Shown: positions 1 through 11,576, counted from the stretch's first letter. The stretch is DNA of 64,000 nt from Calamus simplicifolius (GCA_900491605.1 UESW01004372.1:1919130-1983129), one strand, 5' to 3'. The notes: generated by a model from the letters alone, not told the origin. Program-made: numbers and translations.

Positions 1-77
1 CCTCCATGTTGTTTCCGGCCACAGGCATTAAAATTCCTTCAGAAGAGCCGATAACCGGGCTCTGATACCACTATCAC
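1..77 (-). mobile_element. Internal edge of an LTR retrotransposon, with primer-binding site
   Basis: Read on the minus strand, the window begins inside an LTR retrotransposon that continues to the left. At 59-70 the minus strand reads TGGTATCAGAGC, the usual plant primer-binding site complementary to the 3' end of initiator methionine tRNA. It lies 7 bases inside the LTR edge at 78. The rest is untranslated leader, and no gag start is visible. Family (copia or gypsy) cannot be decided because no coding region is included. Confidence 0.75.
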
Positions 78-360
78 TGGGCCGATTTTTCCAGACTACA
101 ATTAGTAAGAAAAGAGCCTTGTGCGGCGCTGGAATCACCCAGCCAGCCTTTCCCGAACCCTTAGGCAAATGAGTGGAACACTCTTGTATTGAATTCCCAA
201 AGATACAATCGCACACAGGACCCGCCCCAAAGGTCTCACACTCTGTGTGTCTTTTGCCCGAAGGCTACATCCGACATATAAAGGGGCGTGCAGTGGACAT
301 TCTCCCCCAACTGCTGGGATTCGGCAACCGAATGCGCGCCACAGTAACCGTCTCTCCTAG

Positions 361-565
361 TTGGCAGCGCGCGCCCGGAACCACCCGAGCGCTGCTTCAA
401 CTAAATAGTCGTTGTCGCTGCGGCATGTGGTCAGCGCGCGCCCGGAACCACCCGGGCGCCCCTCTGGACAGGTAACCGCCACTGCCAACTGGGCAGGGCG
501 CGCCCGGAACCACCCGGGCGCCCCTTCGAGCAAGTAACCACCTTATCGACTGGGCGGAGCGCCTT
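361..565. repeat. 60-67-bp GC-rich tandem repeat inside the LTR
   Basis: The core gcgcgcccggaaccaccc starts near 367, 434 and 496, with a fourth decayed copy near 556, giving spacings of 67, 62 and about 60 bases. A still more degenerate copy may lie at about 305-360. Each unit ends in an actgggc-like stretch. These are probably LTR enhancer-type repeats; their function is inferred. Confidence 0.7.
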
Positions 566-899
566 TGCCACATCATTCGGTCAGCCACATCATTGGTCCG
601 TGTTAGCCATGTCGGCACCATGCAACACTTGCCGGCGCAAGGTATATGCTTGGGCCACGCCCCTTCGGTGCCGTGGCCATGCCCAAGGTTAAGTCTATAC
701 TTCGACCTTGTGACAAGTAGTTTCCCCCTATTATTCCGTTGCAACGCCCGGTCATCTGCCACCCCGGGGATCCATGCAATCTGAGCAGCATTTGCAGTCT
801 GGGCCCTTGACCCAGTGCGCGTCGTCCAACAGAATCCCCTGCATAGCCATGGCTCCGCCAGTCATGGCACGTTCCGCAGCATTCCTTCGGATGCATCCA

Positions 900-1262
900 A
901 GGACTCGGACGGCCGAGCGCCCGCGCGGCCAAGGCCCACGCAGCCAAGGCCACGGACGGCCAAGCGCCCGCCGTGTCGCTGAGCTCCAACGCGCGGCCGA
1001 GTGCCCGCCGCGAGGCTGAGCGCCAACGCGCGGCCAAGCACCCGCCGCTAGGCTGATTGTCAACGCGCGGCCTAGTGCTCGCCGTGAGGCCGAGCGTCCA
1101 CCGCGCGGCCAAAGCCCCGCACAGTCAAGTGCCCGCCCAGCCAAGCCCCCGCGCGACCGAGCGGCCAAGGCCCGTGCGACCGAGCGCCCGCGCGACAAAG
1201 GCCAGCACGGCCAAGTGTCTACGCGGCCAAGGTCCGCACGGCCGAGCCTCCGCACGGCTAAA
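900..1262. repeat. Degenerate CGCGGCCAAG/CGAGCGCCCG array
   Basis: Short units such as gcgcggccaag, ccgagcgcccg and gcccgccg recur with small variations through the upstream third of the LTR. They create long open frames on both strands that encode low-complexity Arg/Ala/Pro-rich peptides. I treat these as repeat by-products. CpG density is high throughout. Confidence 0.65.
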
Positions 1263-1290
1263 GAGGGTCTGACACCTAGGCTATTGCCCA

Positions 1291-4200
1291 TAATGAGAGC
1301 ATTTGGTATAATAATTTATTTTTCCTTGCTCCTTTGGTCTTTATCCTCTATTCATCCAAAGGGTTCAGGATTCAATTCAATACATTGATTGTCAAAATAA
1401 CCTTGCAAGAGACAAAAAAACAAAAAGTTTGAAAGGTGATTTGATCTAATTCTAATTTAGCCTGAAATAACGGATAATAGATTGTAAATATAAGAAAATC
1501 AAGTTTAACATTAGATATTTTAAATAAAAAATACCATGATTTTCTTATATTTCATATCTTAGTGCAGTGTCTATTTGGCCAGGACAGGAGACCTCAAGCT
1601 CTGGGGTCAAACAATATACAGGCTAGGCATTAGAAAAAAGAAAGAAAGGAAGAGTAACGGAGAGCACCAAAGGATATTTTCAAATTCCTTGTTAGAGAAG
1701 ATCTAGGGATTGCTTTGCCAGCTATGTGGTGTTTGCTTGTATTTTTATTTTTCTTTGCTTTTTTTGGAGGTTTGGGAGGTACATAATCTTTCTTATATTG
1801 TCCTAGTTGGATTAAAAAGGAAGCAATTAAGGGGTAAGTTGAGTCAACTTAAAGAGAACTGTAGTCAGCAAGGAAGTAATTATTAATGTTGTCTTTTTTC
1901 AAATATCAAAAAAAGTTCAGTTTTCTTTTCTTTTCTCCTGGTCTCCTCATGCTTCTTTTCCCCCTCTAAATTCTCAACTCTTCTTCCCCATTCTTCTCCT
2001 ATTTATTCCCAAAATACTTTCTGTCATCAAAGGACTAGTAGCATGCAATGAGATCAGGCCAAAAAATAAGATCTAACTTATATGCATGTCCTGTTTAAAC
2101 AACAATCCACCTAGCAATATCAAAATTAAACAAGCCACTGCAAACACCTAGAAGCCAAATTGACCTTCCTCCTGTTATTATCATCCTGGAATCTGATCAT
2201 AAAACCTTGAATTCAACATCACAAATCCTTAATCCTTTTTGATATTCTGTGCTACTATCATATAACCCTAGTTTTTGTCCCCAGCATGAAATCATAAGTC
2301 TAGATATCCTTAGTTATTTCATAACCCAAAAATCTGCATATCTTCCAAATTATTCTTCTGTCAAATTTCCTGGCAGCTTGGTTCAATCAGTAGCAATCGT
2401 GATTCTCCCAGGTTGTAAAACCTCCCTTTTTAATCTAAACATTGTCTCCATGACTGACAAGCTACATCACAATAATATGTAAAAAGAAATTGCAATAAGA
2501 AACTTCAACATTTATTTAACAAATCTAACATTTCAATTTTTTTTTTACAATTGTTCGCATGGTGGATGTTAGAGAATATCTTAAATGTAAAAGAAAACAC
2601 AAACACATGCCAAAATAGATTTAGAATTTCTAAGAACTTAAAGTTTACCATTAATCCTAGACTTCATATGCTTTGGCAATCAACTTTAACATGGCATAAC
2701 AAGACCTAAAACCAAGTTAGGATATGTGACCTCCTAGAATGATGCTGCTAGTAGCATTGATGCCAATGGAAGCTATGGTCAATAAAAATAAACCTTTAAA
2801 TAACTGGGTGAATTTGGCTTTCTATGGCCAACACTTTTAGAAGAAACATTAGTGGTACAATTGTGATTTCTGGAAGTTTCAACAGCTCCCCAATAGAAAT
2901 GTTGTCAGTCCTCAATTTGACATTGATTTTGTATGAATTTTGATACACAAAAAATCTTGTTTAGAGGTATTACCAATGGCTGTGATGTTGACGTTAATCC
3001 TTTCAATACATAGTTTTCTTACTGAAGATTTCTGTCAATCATAGTTTTCTTACTGAAGAATTCTCTTAATTCCTACTGCTTGTTGCCATTGTCTTCAGTT
3101 TCAGCAACCCTGGCCCGTGCCTGTACTATTTTGCATGATGCAGCAATATACTGTAATTCCCCTCATGCTTTATAGATTTCCTTGAACTGCATAGTGGTAG
3201 TGTGGTAGCTATCTTCATGTCTTCTTGTTATATAAGTATTTGTCCAGTGCAATTTGCCTTAAAATTTCCATCTTTCTGACAAGCCCCTTCACCAAAACCA
3301 TATCACCTTTAATCTTAACTCATCCAACTGGACATCAATCTCCAGATTTCCATAACCTCGATATCATTCCAGACCTTTTTTGTGCCACTGACCATCATAA
3401 GCTACATACTTTGCCTGAATAGTCTTTTATCCTTCTTGCATATTTTAACATAATTTATTAGCAGGACCAGTGGAAAATTATGTTTTTTCCTACAACATGA
3501 ATGGAGAGATACAAACAACCAGAACTCTCAAGTAAACACTAGCTTACTTTCTTCTTCATTACCCATCTCAATATTCCATGTAGAGATAAAGCTTCTTTAC
3601 ATTAGAAGGAATATTTGCACCACCAAATAATCTTGTAAAAATCCTTGTAAGTATATGTGCGTTGTTTTAACAAAGCAGATACCGATGCACTATGTGCATT
3701 GTTTTTTCTTTAATTCACAGTATGTACGTTCTTTATTATTTATAAGCAATTTTAGTCTACCAATCTATTCTTACCTTAAGATTTCTCACAAGACATCTAT
3801 GAATTTCTTCAATTTTCGTAGAGAATACGGGAAGTTTCTTAATTATAAGTTTTCCCTTGATGCTCATATGATTTTTAAGAATGAGTTAGCTTGGGAGGTA
3901 TGTGAGAGAGAGTAGCATATGTTCACAATCCATCCAACCATGGTTAGCACAGAACTGGAAGCAACTCAAACAGCATGACATTTCCTTTCTAGAACATGCC
4001 ATCCCACTGACTCATCCAATTCATGCATGTTTAATATAATTAACGATACTCGAAGATTGAAAAAAAATAGTATGCCATTTATTGAAAGACAGTGACAGAA
4101 ACGCCACAAATATGATAATAGAGAAACTCTTCAAATTGTGTTTCATAAAGCAAAGGAACATGTTAAATATAAATAAGCATGGCATGAAACATAAAATTTT

Positions 4201-6250
4201 ATCTTTATAAGTTGTTAAGGCAACAGGAGTCCGTTAATTCCTCATGTTTAGACTAAATAGTCACCTTTCACTATGAAATAGTACATATCCGTAGATACCA
4301 AGATAATGAAAAGTTGACCATGCAACCACCAAATTCGACATATCTATTAATTCTATGATATAATAGCATTAAACAAATAGCATATAGTATCCAGTTTTGG
4401 AACTCAGAATCATGAAAACTAAATTCCAAAAGAATAAAAACATCAAGCCAAATAAAAGCAGACAAAATGCCTATCAAAAGTCAACTCATAATCCATAACA
4501 GAATACTAACCAAAGTTGTACACACTGACTCATTAAAGCACGATTTAAATCAAGCTAAAATCACATGTAGAATCAGAATTGGCAATCAATTAAGTCCTTC
4601 CTTGCTCTCCTGATTTCTACTTACTCTCTTTATACTTTGTTCTTTAACATGGCATTATCTTCCCATATCCCGCATAACCCATATAAATTTTCTATGCATG
4701 TCAAAATTTATAACTTAAAATCAAAAGTGGAACATGAAATTACAAAATAATAAAGAGGTGGACTTGTAACAATGAGGAAATCATGGGATGCTAGGATTTC
4801 TGATGATTGATCTGCTCTAAGTCTTAAGTCTCAACATTAAGATACATGTGAATGAAATGAATAACATAGTTGACAAATTACTTTAAACTTTTGTGGGTTT
4901 CCTTTTCAAAAAAACTATTGATTACGACCATATATTTTCACACTGCTAAATTATAAATGGTTACTAACTAAAAAAGTAGCAAATGATCTGGCAGTACAAA
5001 AGTACGCCTGAGCACAAGACAAGAAGCTTAGGACAACAAATTACTCAGTATTTAAAGTAGTGATATAAACCATCCAATATCATTTACACAAACAAGCAGT
5101 CAGCATTTTACTTTTATCCTAAAAGATTTGGCACCCCATGTAAGCTGCAACAATTGCATGGCCACAGCTCCATAAACTAGGCAATATGTGCTGCCTTTTC
5201 CTTAGAAATGTATTGGTGATTTTAATCAACAAGTTTTACCAGTTACCACCATTTTTTTCTCAAAATACCCAATATTAACACAGAATAATGGATTTCATAA
5301 ATGATCAGATAATTTTTTCTGGTTTTTTTATGAAGCCATACAAATTTCATTAAGGTTTGACATTGGGAGCAAATCATGTTGCTGATCAGCAACAACTAAC
5401 CTATCGATGTGTACAAGAAAGTGGGCCCACAATCGATATTCAAGAAAGAACTCTATTTGACAATGGACCGAGAATGAAATTGATATTCCTGGGAAAGAAA
5501 TGACGCATCAATAACAATCCATCACAGAATAGATGCTTCACAGAAGAATCGAGAAGCTCGTCAATAATCATTTCTGCTAACAGATGAAAAAGGCAAAAGA
5601 AGGAAATAATTTGGAACTTAGAAGCAAGTAAGAACAACACATATAACTAAATTTGTTGGCCATAAAATGGCGGCAAGACTGTCATGCAATTCCAGTAATT
5701 CATATTTCAAGCATGAGTATCTAACAGAACCTGGAAAGTTTTCATAAAAAGCTATGCCTGTATGTGTGGAAATATAATTGACTGCATGAAAACAAGCAAA
5801 ATTAAGGGAGCTTTGTCTTAAGCTCAATGACAAAACAATGGACGCAATACTAGCAACAGCCTGGTTGCCAAAAGAAGAGTATTTTGTAGTTCTACTCAGA
5901 CATGTACAACAACATGATACAGCCAACAAATGTTATACCTTGGAACACATAATAAGCCCATTCAGAAAAAAAGTTAATACTAAAAAAGACAAAACATGGT
6001 GAAACCAAAAGTAAGTGACAAAGGCTTTCTATCTATTAATTGAAGTGCCATCCAAACAGATAGCGATGTTTTTCTTAAAACTGCAACTTGTAAAGAAAAG
6101 AAAAGAAAAAACAACACATCCACCTAACCTGAATGTCCAAACCTAACAAAGCATGTAAATGACTGAGAAGGAAACATCAGAGCTACAGACTACCAAGGGC
6201 GCTTCTGCAGAAGGTGATAGACTTTATATACAGGAAGAACAAACCAAATG
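1291..6250. other. AT-rich intergenic DNA, no supportable gene
   Basis: No open frame here resembles a known protein; the longest (about 60-115 codons) lack recognisable domains and codon structure. Details seen: a 16-bp perfect inverted repeat at 1486-1501/1537-1552, a 31-bp direct repeat around 3009-3060, and many A/T homopolymers. Untranslated 3' sequence of the BPC gene probably occupies the last few hundred bases, but no clear poly(A) site could be fixed. Confidence 0.6.
1486..1552. repeat. Short perfect hairpin (16-bp arms)
   Basis: Bases 1486-1501 (aaatataagaaaatca) are the exact reverse complement of 1537-1552, with a 35-base AT-rich loop. No target duplication or transposon end was recognised around it. 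It may be a chance AT-rich palindrome or a remnant of a small MITE. Confidence 0.6.
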
Positions 6251-6292
6251 CAGAGCCCCAGTCCTACTTAAGCTAGCTGACATTGTACACCT

Positions 6293-7116
6293 TTACCTGA
6301 TAGTCACAAACTTGTTGGTACCATGCTTGGCCCAGTAAGTCTTCAAGTCAATTGGATTAGAGAGGTTATAGAGGTTATACCCTTCTCCTGCAAGCTTCTC
6401 CAACACCTTCTTAAATGCACCTTGGCTCATCTTCCGCCCTGCGATACGTGCCCCCCGCCTCTTTGTGCTCATAGGCAGGGGGTACATTGAAATGCTAGTA
6501 GTACAGCATGCTGACTGCCAACCTCCAACGCCCCAACGGTAGCACTGCTGGGGAGTGCCCGTGCAGGAGCAGACAGGAGTGGGAATCCCCGAGATATCCA
6601 AGTCAATCCCATTGATAACAACATCTGCGCTCTTCCTCACATTCCTCCCTCGTGAAACAGAACCATTGGTCTTCTCGTTCCTCGGGGCGGCAACTTTCTT
6701 GGCTTCTTTTGCTTTGGTGCCTTAGGTTGGGCCCTCTTCTTCGAATGTGTCTCCTTCTTGCTTCCAGGATCATCCATCGTAGGGATCTTGTCGTCTTTGG
6801 GTGGCTCCGGCGGCTGCAGCACCGGGAGGGCATGTGCTCCATGGGCATCAGGCAGTACAGGGTAACTGGGATTCATAGGCATCATGTGAACCATCTTGTT
6901 CTCCCGGTGGCCGATCCACCCATCCCTCACATAGTCCATTGGAGCCGGCGGCTCGGGCATGCTGCAGTCACGGTGGAAGAAACCCCCATTTGAGAGGAGC
7001 GGCTTCGTGTTATTGCGCTCAGCCACCGATGACATGAGCTGCAGCCCTAAGTTCCCCTTCAAGGGCTGCTCATAGTAGGCCCAATTCCGCATCCCCAGTC
7101 CCCCATCAGCATCCAT
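6293..7116 (-). CDS. BPC: BBR/BPC (BASIC PENTACYSTEINE) GAGA-binding transcription factor, one apparent frameshift
   Basis: Nuclear DNA-binding protein of the plant-specific BBR/BPC family, which binds GA-rich promoter elements and recruits Polycomb and other regulators (family knowledge). I chose the ATG at 7116 because it begins the class I N-terminus MDADGGLGMRNW, followed by the conserved YYEQPLKGNLGLQLMSS. A Lys-rich basic stretch follows (about residues 115-145). The C-terminal 110 residues form the DNA-binding domain with the Cys cluster (PVCSCTG, QQCYRWG, SACC), RGARIAGRKMS and the terminal WAKHGTNKFVTIR. Combined length is about 273 residues, normal for class I. The frame breaks near 6681-6685: upstream codons run to a stop at 6637, whereas the DNA-binding domain is one frame over, as if one base were missing after the PPRG codons. 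No other defect is seen, so an assembly error is as likely as a real pseudogene. A 9-bp duplication adds three residues near the C-terminus. The coding part has no intron, as is common in this family. Confidence 0.93.
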
Positions 7117-7136
7117 AAAGGCAAAGGTCGGGGAAG

Positions 7137-7646
7137 CTGTCACAAACGGAATTAGGGACCAAAAAGAACTATCTTTTTACAAGAACCAATCAATTTGTCG
7201 ACCACATTGCCTTCTTCTGGCCAAACCTGGAAAACCCATCACGCCAAAGAATCAAAGCTCAAAGAAATGGACCCAAATCAAGCATTTTTTTTTTTTTTTG
7301 AAAAAAAAAAAACATTCTTTAACACGAACCCTAATAAAGTGCAAAAAATCCAAAAATAAGAAAACGGGGTAGGATTTGGTCAAATTTCCACCAAAAGAAA
7401 CCCTAACGGACAGCATTTCTCGAATGGGAAGAAAAGACTGAAACTTTGTGGTTTCAAGGCGAGATCCTTGGATGAAGAAGAACAAATGACGGCCCGAATT
7501 TATAAGGAAAGTAAAAGTAAAAGTAAAAGGATTATTGAGATCAGAAAGGAGAAATAGAAAGACCATAGCGAAAAAAAAAAAAAAAAAAAAGAAAAAAAAT
7601 CGTCGATATAGAGAGGAGATCAAGGGAGAACAAAGAGAGTACATAC
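7137..7646 (-). other. BPC: Likely 5'UTR intron of the BPC gene
   Basis: Upstream of the ATG on the minus strand, a splice acceptor (tttgtgacag) ends at 7137, about 20 bases before the start codon. A good donor (aaa followed by gtatgt) lies at 7646-7641. BPC genes often carry a leader intron, so a roughly 510-base intron fits. It is AT-rich and holds two long A/T tracts (7284-7312 and 7571-7600). Splice sites were read by eye and have no transcript support. Confidence 0.6.
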
Positions 7647-7740
7647 TTTGGAAAGAACTGCCCTTCTAGGGTTCTTTGCCGCGGTCAGACAGCGAGAGGA
7701 GAGAGGAAATGGGCAGGATATATTTCTTCTATTTATGTGA
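7647..7740 (-). promoter_or_regulatory. BPC: BPC core promoter and 5'UTR exon
   Basis: On the minus strand a TATA-like ATAAATAG (7737-7730), and a second candidate around 7727-7718, are followed by a CT-rich leader (tcctctctcctctcgctg) and caaagaaccctag before the donor at 7646. Transcription would start around 7700. CT/GA tracts like this are candidate sites for BPC proteins themselves, so self-regulation is possible but not shown. Confidence 0.5.
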
Positions 7741-8266
7741 CGGGTTCCACACAAATGCGTCTAGTATTGTAATCTTTCTTGAAATATTTTATTTTTCTAG
7801 ATACTTAATTTATATCTATATGGAAAAGGCGGCCGGTGGAATTGTTTTTTTTTAAAAAAGGCAGTGAGGAAGAAACAAGATTCGGAAAACGGCCAGGGTG
7901 TTCATCCATTGCTTCCGAGTTCAGTTATTTTATTTAATTTATTTTGTATATTCTACTCCTGGCTGAGGGACGAGGGCTTAGGCTTAATGTGGATTAGTAC
8001 TTTGTGGCACCATTTGGTTTTGGAACCCATAGAACTCTTTTTGGGTTCTCCTTGGCCAATTTCAACAAAGACTCTGCTCTTCTCTTTAGTCAATTTCAAC
8101 GAAAATGAGAAAATATTGTGGACCTTTAATCCTCCATAAGGAGAGATATTTCATGTTATCTATCTAATATCAATCTATTAATATATAACATAAACTCTCC
8201 CCAATGAATTTTTTCATGATATTTGTTATATGTCAAGATAAACCATCAAAGGTCGATTTGGATGTA

Positions 8267-8272
<6 letters not shown>
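7741..8272. other. Upstream region between the BPC promoter and the LINE insertion
   Basis: About 530 bases of AT-rich DNA with no recognised coding sequence. It is the remaining native upstream region of the BPC gene before the poly(A) end of the LINE at 8273. No clear regulatory motif could be fixed by reading. Confidence 0.5.

Positions 8273-8307
<35 letters not shown>
8273..8307 (-). other. LINE poly(A) tail
   Basis: An uninterrupted run of 35 T on the plus strand is the poly(A) tail of the minus-strand LINE, directly after its short 3'UTR (8308-8322). The long uninterrupted tail points to a fairly recent insertion or later slippage, in contrast with the frameshifts in the coding part. 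Confidence 0.85.
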
Positions 8308-8308
<1 letters not shown>

Positions 8309-8322
8309 GTACAGACGGTGAT

Positions 8323-11300
8323 TCACACCACCCTAGATCGGGGCGGACCCGTTACATCAGAAACTAATAACTGAGACAAGACTAGAGGGCAGAGGTCGCC
8401 CGGTTTCCATATCCACCGGTCAGAGTGAGAGGCCATCCTGGCCGCAATCCAGTCCGCAACAGCATTAGCCTCACGATAGACATGACGGATCTGAATGTTG
8501 GATGCATCCAAGATCATAGCTCGGATATCACATAATATAGGAATAGAGGGCAAACAGGAACTACACTGCTGACGAATCCAACGAATGACTATGATAGAGT
8601 CCCCTTCAATGATGAGCTTGCGGACGCCAAGAGTCCGAATGGCGAAGGATAGGCCCGCCCAAGCCGCATAGAGCTCCGTCATAGGCACCGAGGGATCAAG
8701 AAGGCTAAATCCTCCAGCCGCCAGCATCCTGCCATCAGCATCACGAATGACATAGGCAGAGCCAGCACATCTACCCCGGATACTCCCATCGAAGTTAATT
8801 TTAACAAACCCTGGAGGAGGGGGCTCCCAAGAAATGAAAACCGTACGACGGTTCGCTGCCGCAGCAGCAGGGGAGACCCAGTGTCCAAGGTTCGCAAAAT
8901 CAAAGGAGTCCTGATGGGAAGAATACTCAGCACAGAGGGAGGAAGCCGTCCTGAGCACCTTACGAGGAGAATGAACCGTATCAGCGAAGACAATTTGATT
9001 CCGAGAAAGCCATATCTGATAAGCAGTATAAGCCCAGAGAGATCCCCGATGGTGAGTAGGTCCTCCTAAACCCTGCTTCAGTAATCTCAGGAAAGAAATA
9101 CGGTGGGAATCAGGGCTGTGCACCCAGGGGTAAGTACCAGAGAGATGCCAAATCTGACGAGCCCTGGCACAATCGAATATGGCATGATCAATAGTTTCAT
9201 CCTCAGTACCACAGACCGGGCAAGTAGGCTGAATACTCAATCCACGATACGAGAGAAGGAAGCAGGTAGGAAAGATACCATGAGCAAGTTTCCAGATGAA
9301 AAGACGCACACGAGGGTGAACGGACAGATGCCAAATCCAATCCCAGTCCCTCGAATCCTGAGGATAAGTTCTGAGCATAGAGAGGAGGTCCCTCATGGGA
9401 GCACGAGACAAGCATGATCTCCTCCAGACCCTGGTATCAGTACTAGCAAATGGAGACAGAGGTATGGAAAGAATACGCCGACAAAGCTCAGTCCCGCAGA
9501 AACTAGCCACACGAGAATGCGACCAGGAAGGGCAGTCGTCGGATATAAGGTCACTGACACGCATACCATGAGGAGCATCAGAGCAGATAAAAGTGGGCCA
9601 CCGCGACAGAGGAAGGTCAGCAATCCAAGCATCCTGAATGGCATCCACCGAGGAACCGTTCCCGATGATCCAAGAGGTACAGTCCAGGATAGTCGAAGAA
9701 TGACGACAGACCTCTTTCCAATAAAAAGAATGCCCCCGGGAAGACTGAGGAATAGATGAAGAATTCCAGCTGCCATACTTGGCACGCATAAAAGAACTCC
9801 ACAGGCAATTCGGATCAAGAACGAATCGGGAGGCATGCCTAGCTGTCAGAGCGTCTCTCCTGAGAAGTAACGACTGGATACCAAGACCACCCTCAGCCAA
9901 AGGCAAGCAGACAGAGTCCCAAGCCATAAGATGAATACCGTGGCCATCTTGATTCGAAGCCCAAAGAAACTCACGAAATATCTCTCAATCTTCCGCAGAC
10001 AAGCCAACGGAATAGCAGTGTTAGATAAAAGATAGGCAGGCATCGATGAGAGCACAGACCGGATAAGGGTAATCCGCGCCATCATAGAAAGACCAGACAC
10101 CTGCCAGCCGTCCAGACGATCACGGATCCGCCTCTCCAGATAACTAAAGTCCGAACACCGAGGCCGTCTCCCCGAAATAGGAATCCCCAAATAGGACATC
10201 CGATCGGATTGAGAAGGAATGCCCATAATCTGAGATATAGCCCTCTTCACAGAACGGGACGTCCTCGGACTAAAACAAATAAGAGATTTGCTGAGATTGA
10301 CACATTGCCCCGAGGCATGACAGTAGGAATGAAGGATGGAAGCAAAGATGGAGGCATTACTGGTAGTAGCCCTACCCAGCAGTAGACAATCATCAGCAAA
10401 AAGTAAATGGGACAGCGAAGGGCCAAGGGGGCCAGCAGCATAAGGGTCAATGTCAGAAGTCCGCGTTGCCAAAGAAAGCTCCCGGGATAGAGCATCGGCA
10501 GAGAGAATAAATAAGAATGGAGAAAGAGGACAGCCCTGACGTAAACCCATCGCCGAGTGGAAGAACTCCGTACAGCAGCCATTAATCATAAGAGAGAAGG
10601 ATGGACTCTGGACACACTCCATCACCCAGTCGACGAAAACCTCATGGAAGCCAAACTCATGAAGAGTGCTACAAAGAAAGTCCCACCTTAGTCTATCATA
10701 GGCCCTCTCCATATCAAGCTTGATAGCCATGAGGCAGTTACGTCCCGAGACACGGTGAAGATCATGCATAAAACTCCTGGGCCAGCAGGGCGTTGTCCGT
10801 GATACTGCGGCCTCTAAGGAAAGCACCCTGCTCCTGAGAGATTAGACGGGGCATAACCAAAGCCATACGAGTTACTAAAATTCGAGCACAGATTTTGTAT
10901 AAAGTGGTACACAGACTAATGGGCCGGTAATGCATAGGGGAGGAAGCCTCAGGCCGTTTAGGAATCAAGGTGACAAGAGTCCGCTTCCAGTCAGAAGGCA
11001 TATGATTGAGCAGAAAGACAGACTGGATAGCAGAGACCACATCCGGACCGACAATATCCCAATAATGGCGGAAGAATAAGGGCGGAAACCCATCAGGTCC
11101 CGGGCTTTGTCAGGACCCAGCCCATAAAGCGAGGCGAATCTCCTCCATAGTAAGAGGTCTGATAAGACTATCATTCTCCACATCGGAGACCTTATAGGAA
11201 GGCAGAACCGGAGAAACAGGGAACCAACCCCTGACATCTCAGTCCATCTGGTCCGGAAGAAGTTAACAAACTGATCCCTGATCGCCAGCGGATCCTCGAC

Positions 11301-11576
11301 AGAGTGGCCCTCCTCATCATCAATGCATCTGATGCGATTCGCCGCTCGGCGCCGCAAAGTAGTCTGATGAAAGAACCTCGTATTACGGTCACCCTCCTTA
11401 ATCCACTGAATACGGGACCTTTGCCTCCAATAAGTTTCCTGCTGCAACATAAGAGAATGGTGGACAGCAAGAGTGGATCTGAGGGTCGATAGATCCGCAT
11501 TAAGGAGGAATCCCTGCTGGTCCTCCTTGTCTTGCAAAGAAGAGATAATAGACTCAGCATGTTCGACCTGCCTCAA
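8323..11576 (-). pseudogene. LINE ORF2 remnant: reverse transcriptase, zf-RVT, RNase H
   Basis: From the N-terminal side: a linker with KEGDRNTRFFHQ (about 11420); RT core with KAPGPDGF (frame-shifted, about 11110), PISLCTTLYKI, AFLRGRSITDN, IKLDMERAYDRLRW, GLRQGCPLSPFLF and the catalytic FADDCLLLG (about 10390). Next come LSMMARITLI and the zf-RVT region with CPVCGTEDETIDHAIFDC (about 9200). The C-terminal RNase H keeps its acidic residues in INFDGS, MTELYAAW, IEGDS and ANAVADWIA (about 8800-8440); this is the RNase H type seen in some plant L1 lineages. The stop is at 8323-8325. The enzyme would copy LINE RNA by target-primed reverse transcription. The pieces lie in different frames, so no full protein can be made. 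Confidence 0.9.

Larger units (their letters stand above)
78..1290 (-). mobile_element. GC-rich 5' LTR (1213 bp) of an LTR retrotransposon
   Basis: On the minus strand the LTR starts TGGGCAATAG (at 1290) and ends ATCGGCCCA (at 78), giving TGGGC/GCCCA inverted ends next to the primer-binding site at 59-70. The sequence is very GC- and CpG-rich, unlike the AT-rich DNA that follows from 1291. It contains a 60-67-bp tandem repeat (361-565) and a long degenerate run of CGCGGCCAAG-like units (about 900-1260). A TATA-like stretch lies at about 275-283. Bases 1291-1295 (taatg) would be one copy of the target-site duplication; the partner is outside the window. Long reading frames across 603-1291 are repeat artefacts and not genes. 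Confidence 0.72.

Noticed and set aside
603..1291. Long open frames (169 and 179 codons) on the minus strand in the GC-rich region
   Set aside because: They overlap each other in different frames, are Arg/Ala/Trp-rich, and follow the short GC repeats of the LTR. High GC removes stop codons, so they are not genes.
2249..5929. Small open frames (60-103 codons) in the 1.3-6.2-kb region
   Set aside because: No recognisable domains, poor codon structure, and typical of AT-rich non-coding DNA.
6652..6993. 113-codon plus-strand frame across the BPC exon
   Set aside because: A shadow on the opposite strand of the real BPC coding sequence.
7252..7644. 130-codon minus-strand frame with a run of Phe
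   Set aside because: It is produced by the A/T tracts in the inferred BPC leader intron; no domain and no conservation.
8679..9836. Several overlapping frames on both strands within the LINE
   Set aside because: Shadows of the ORF2 frame, which carries the recognised RNase H and RT motifs.
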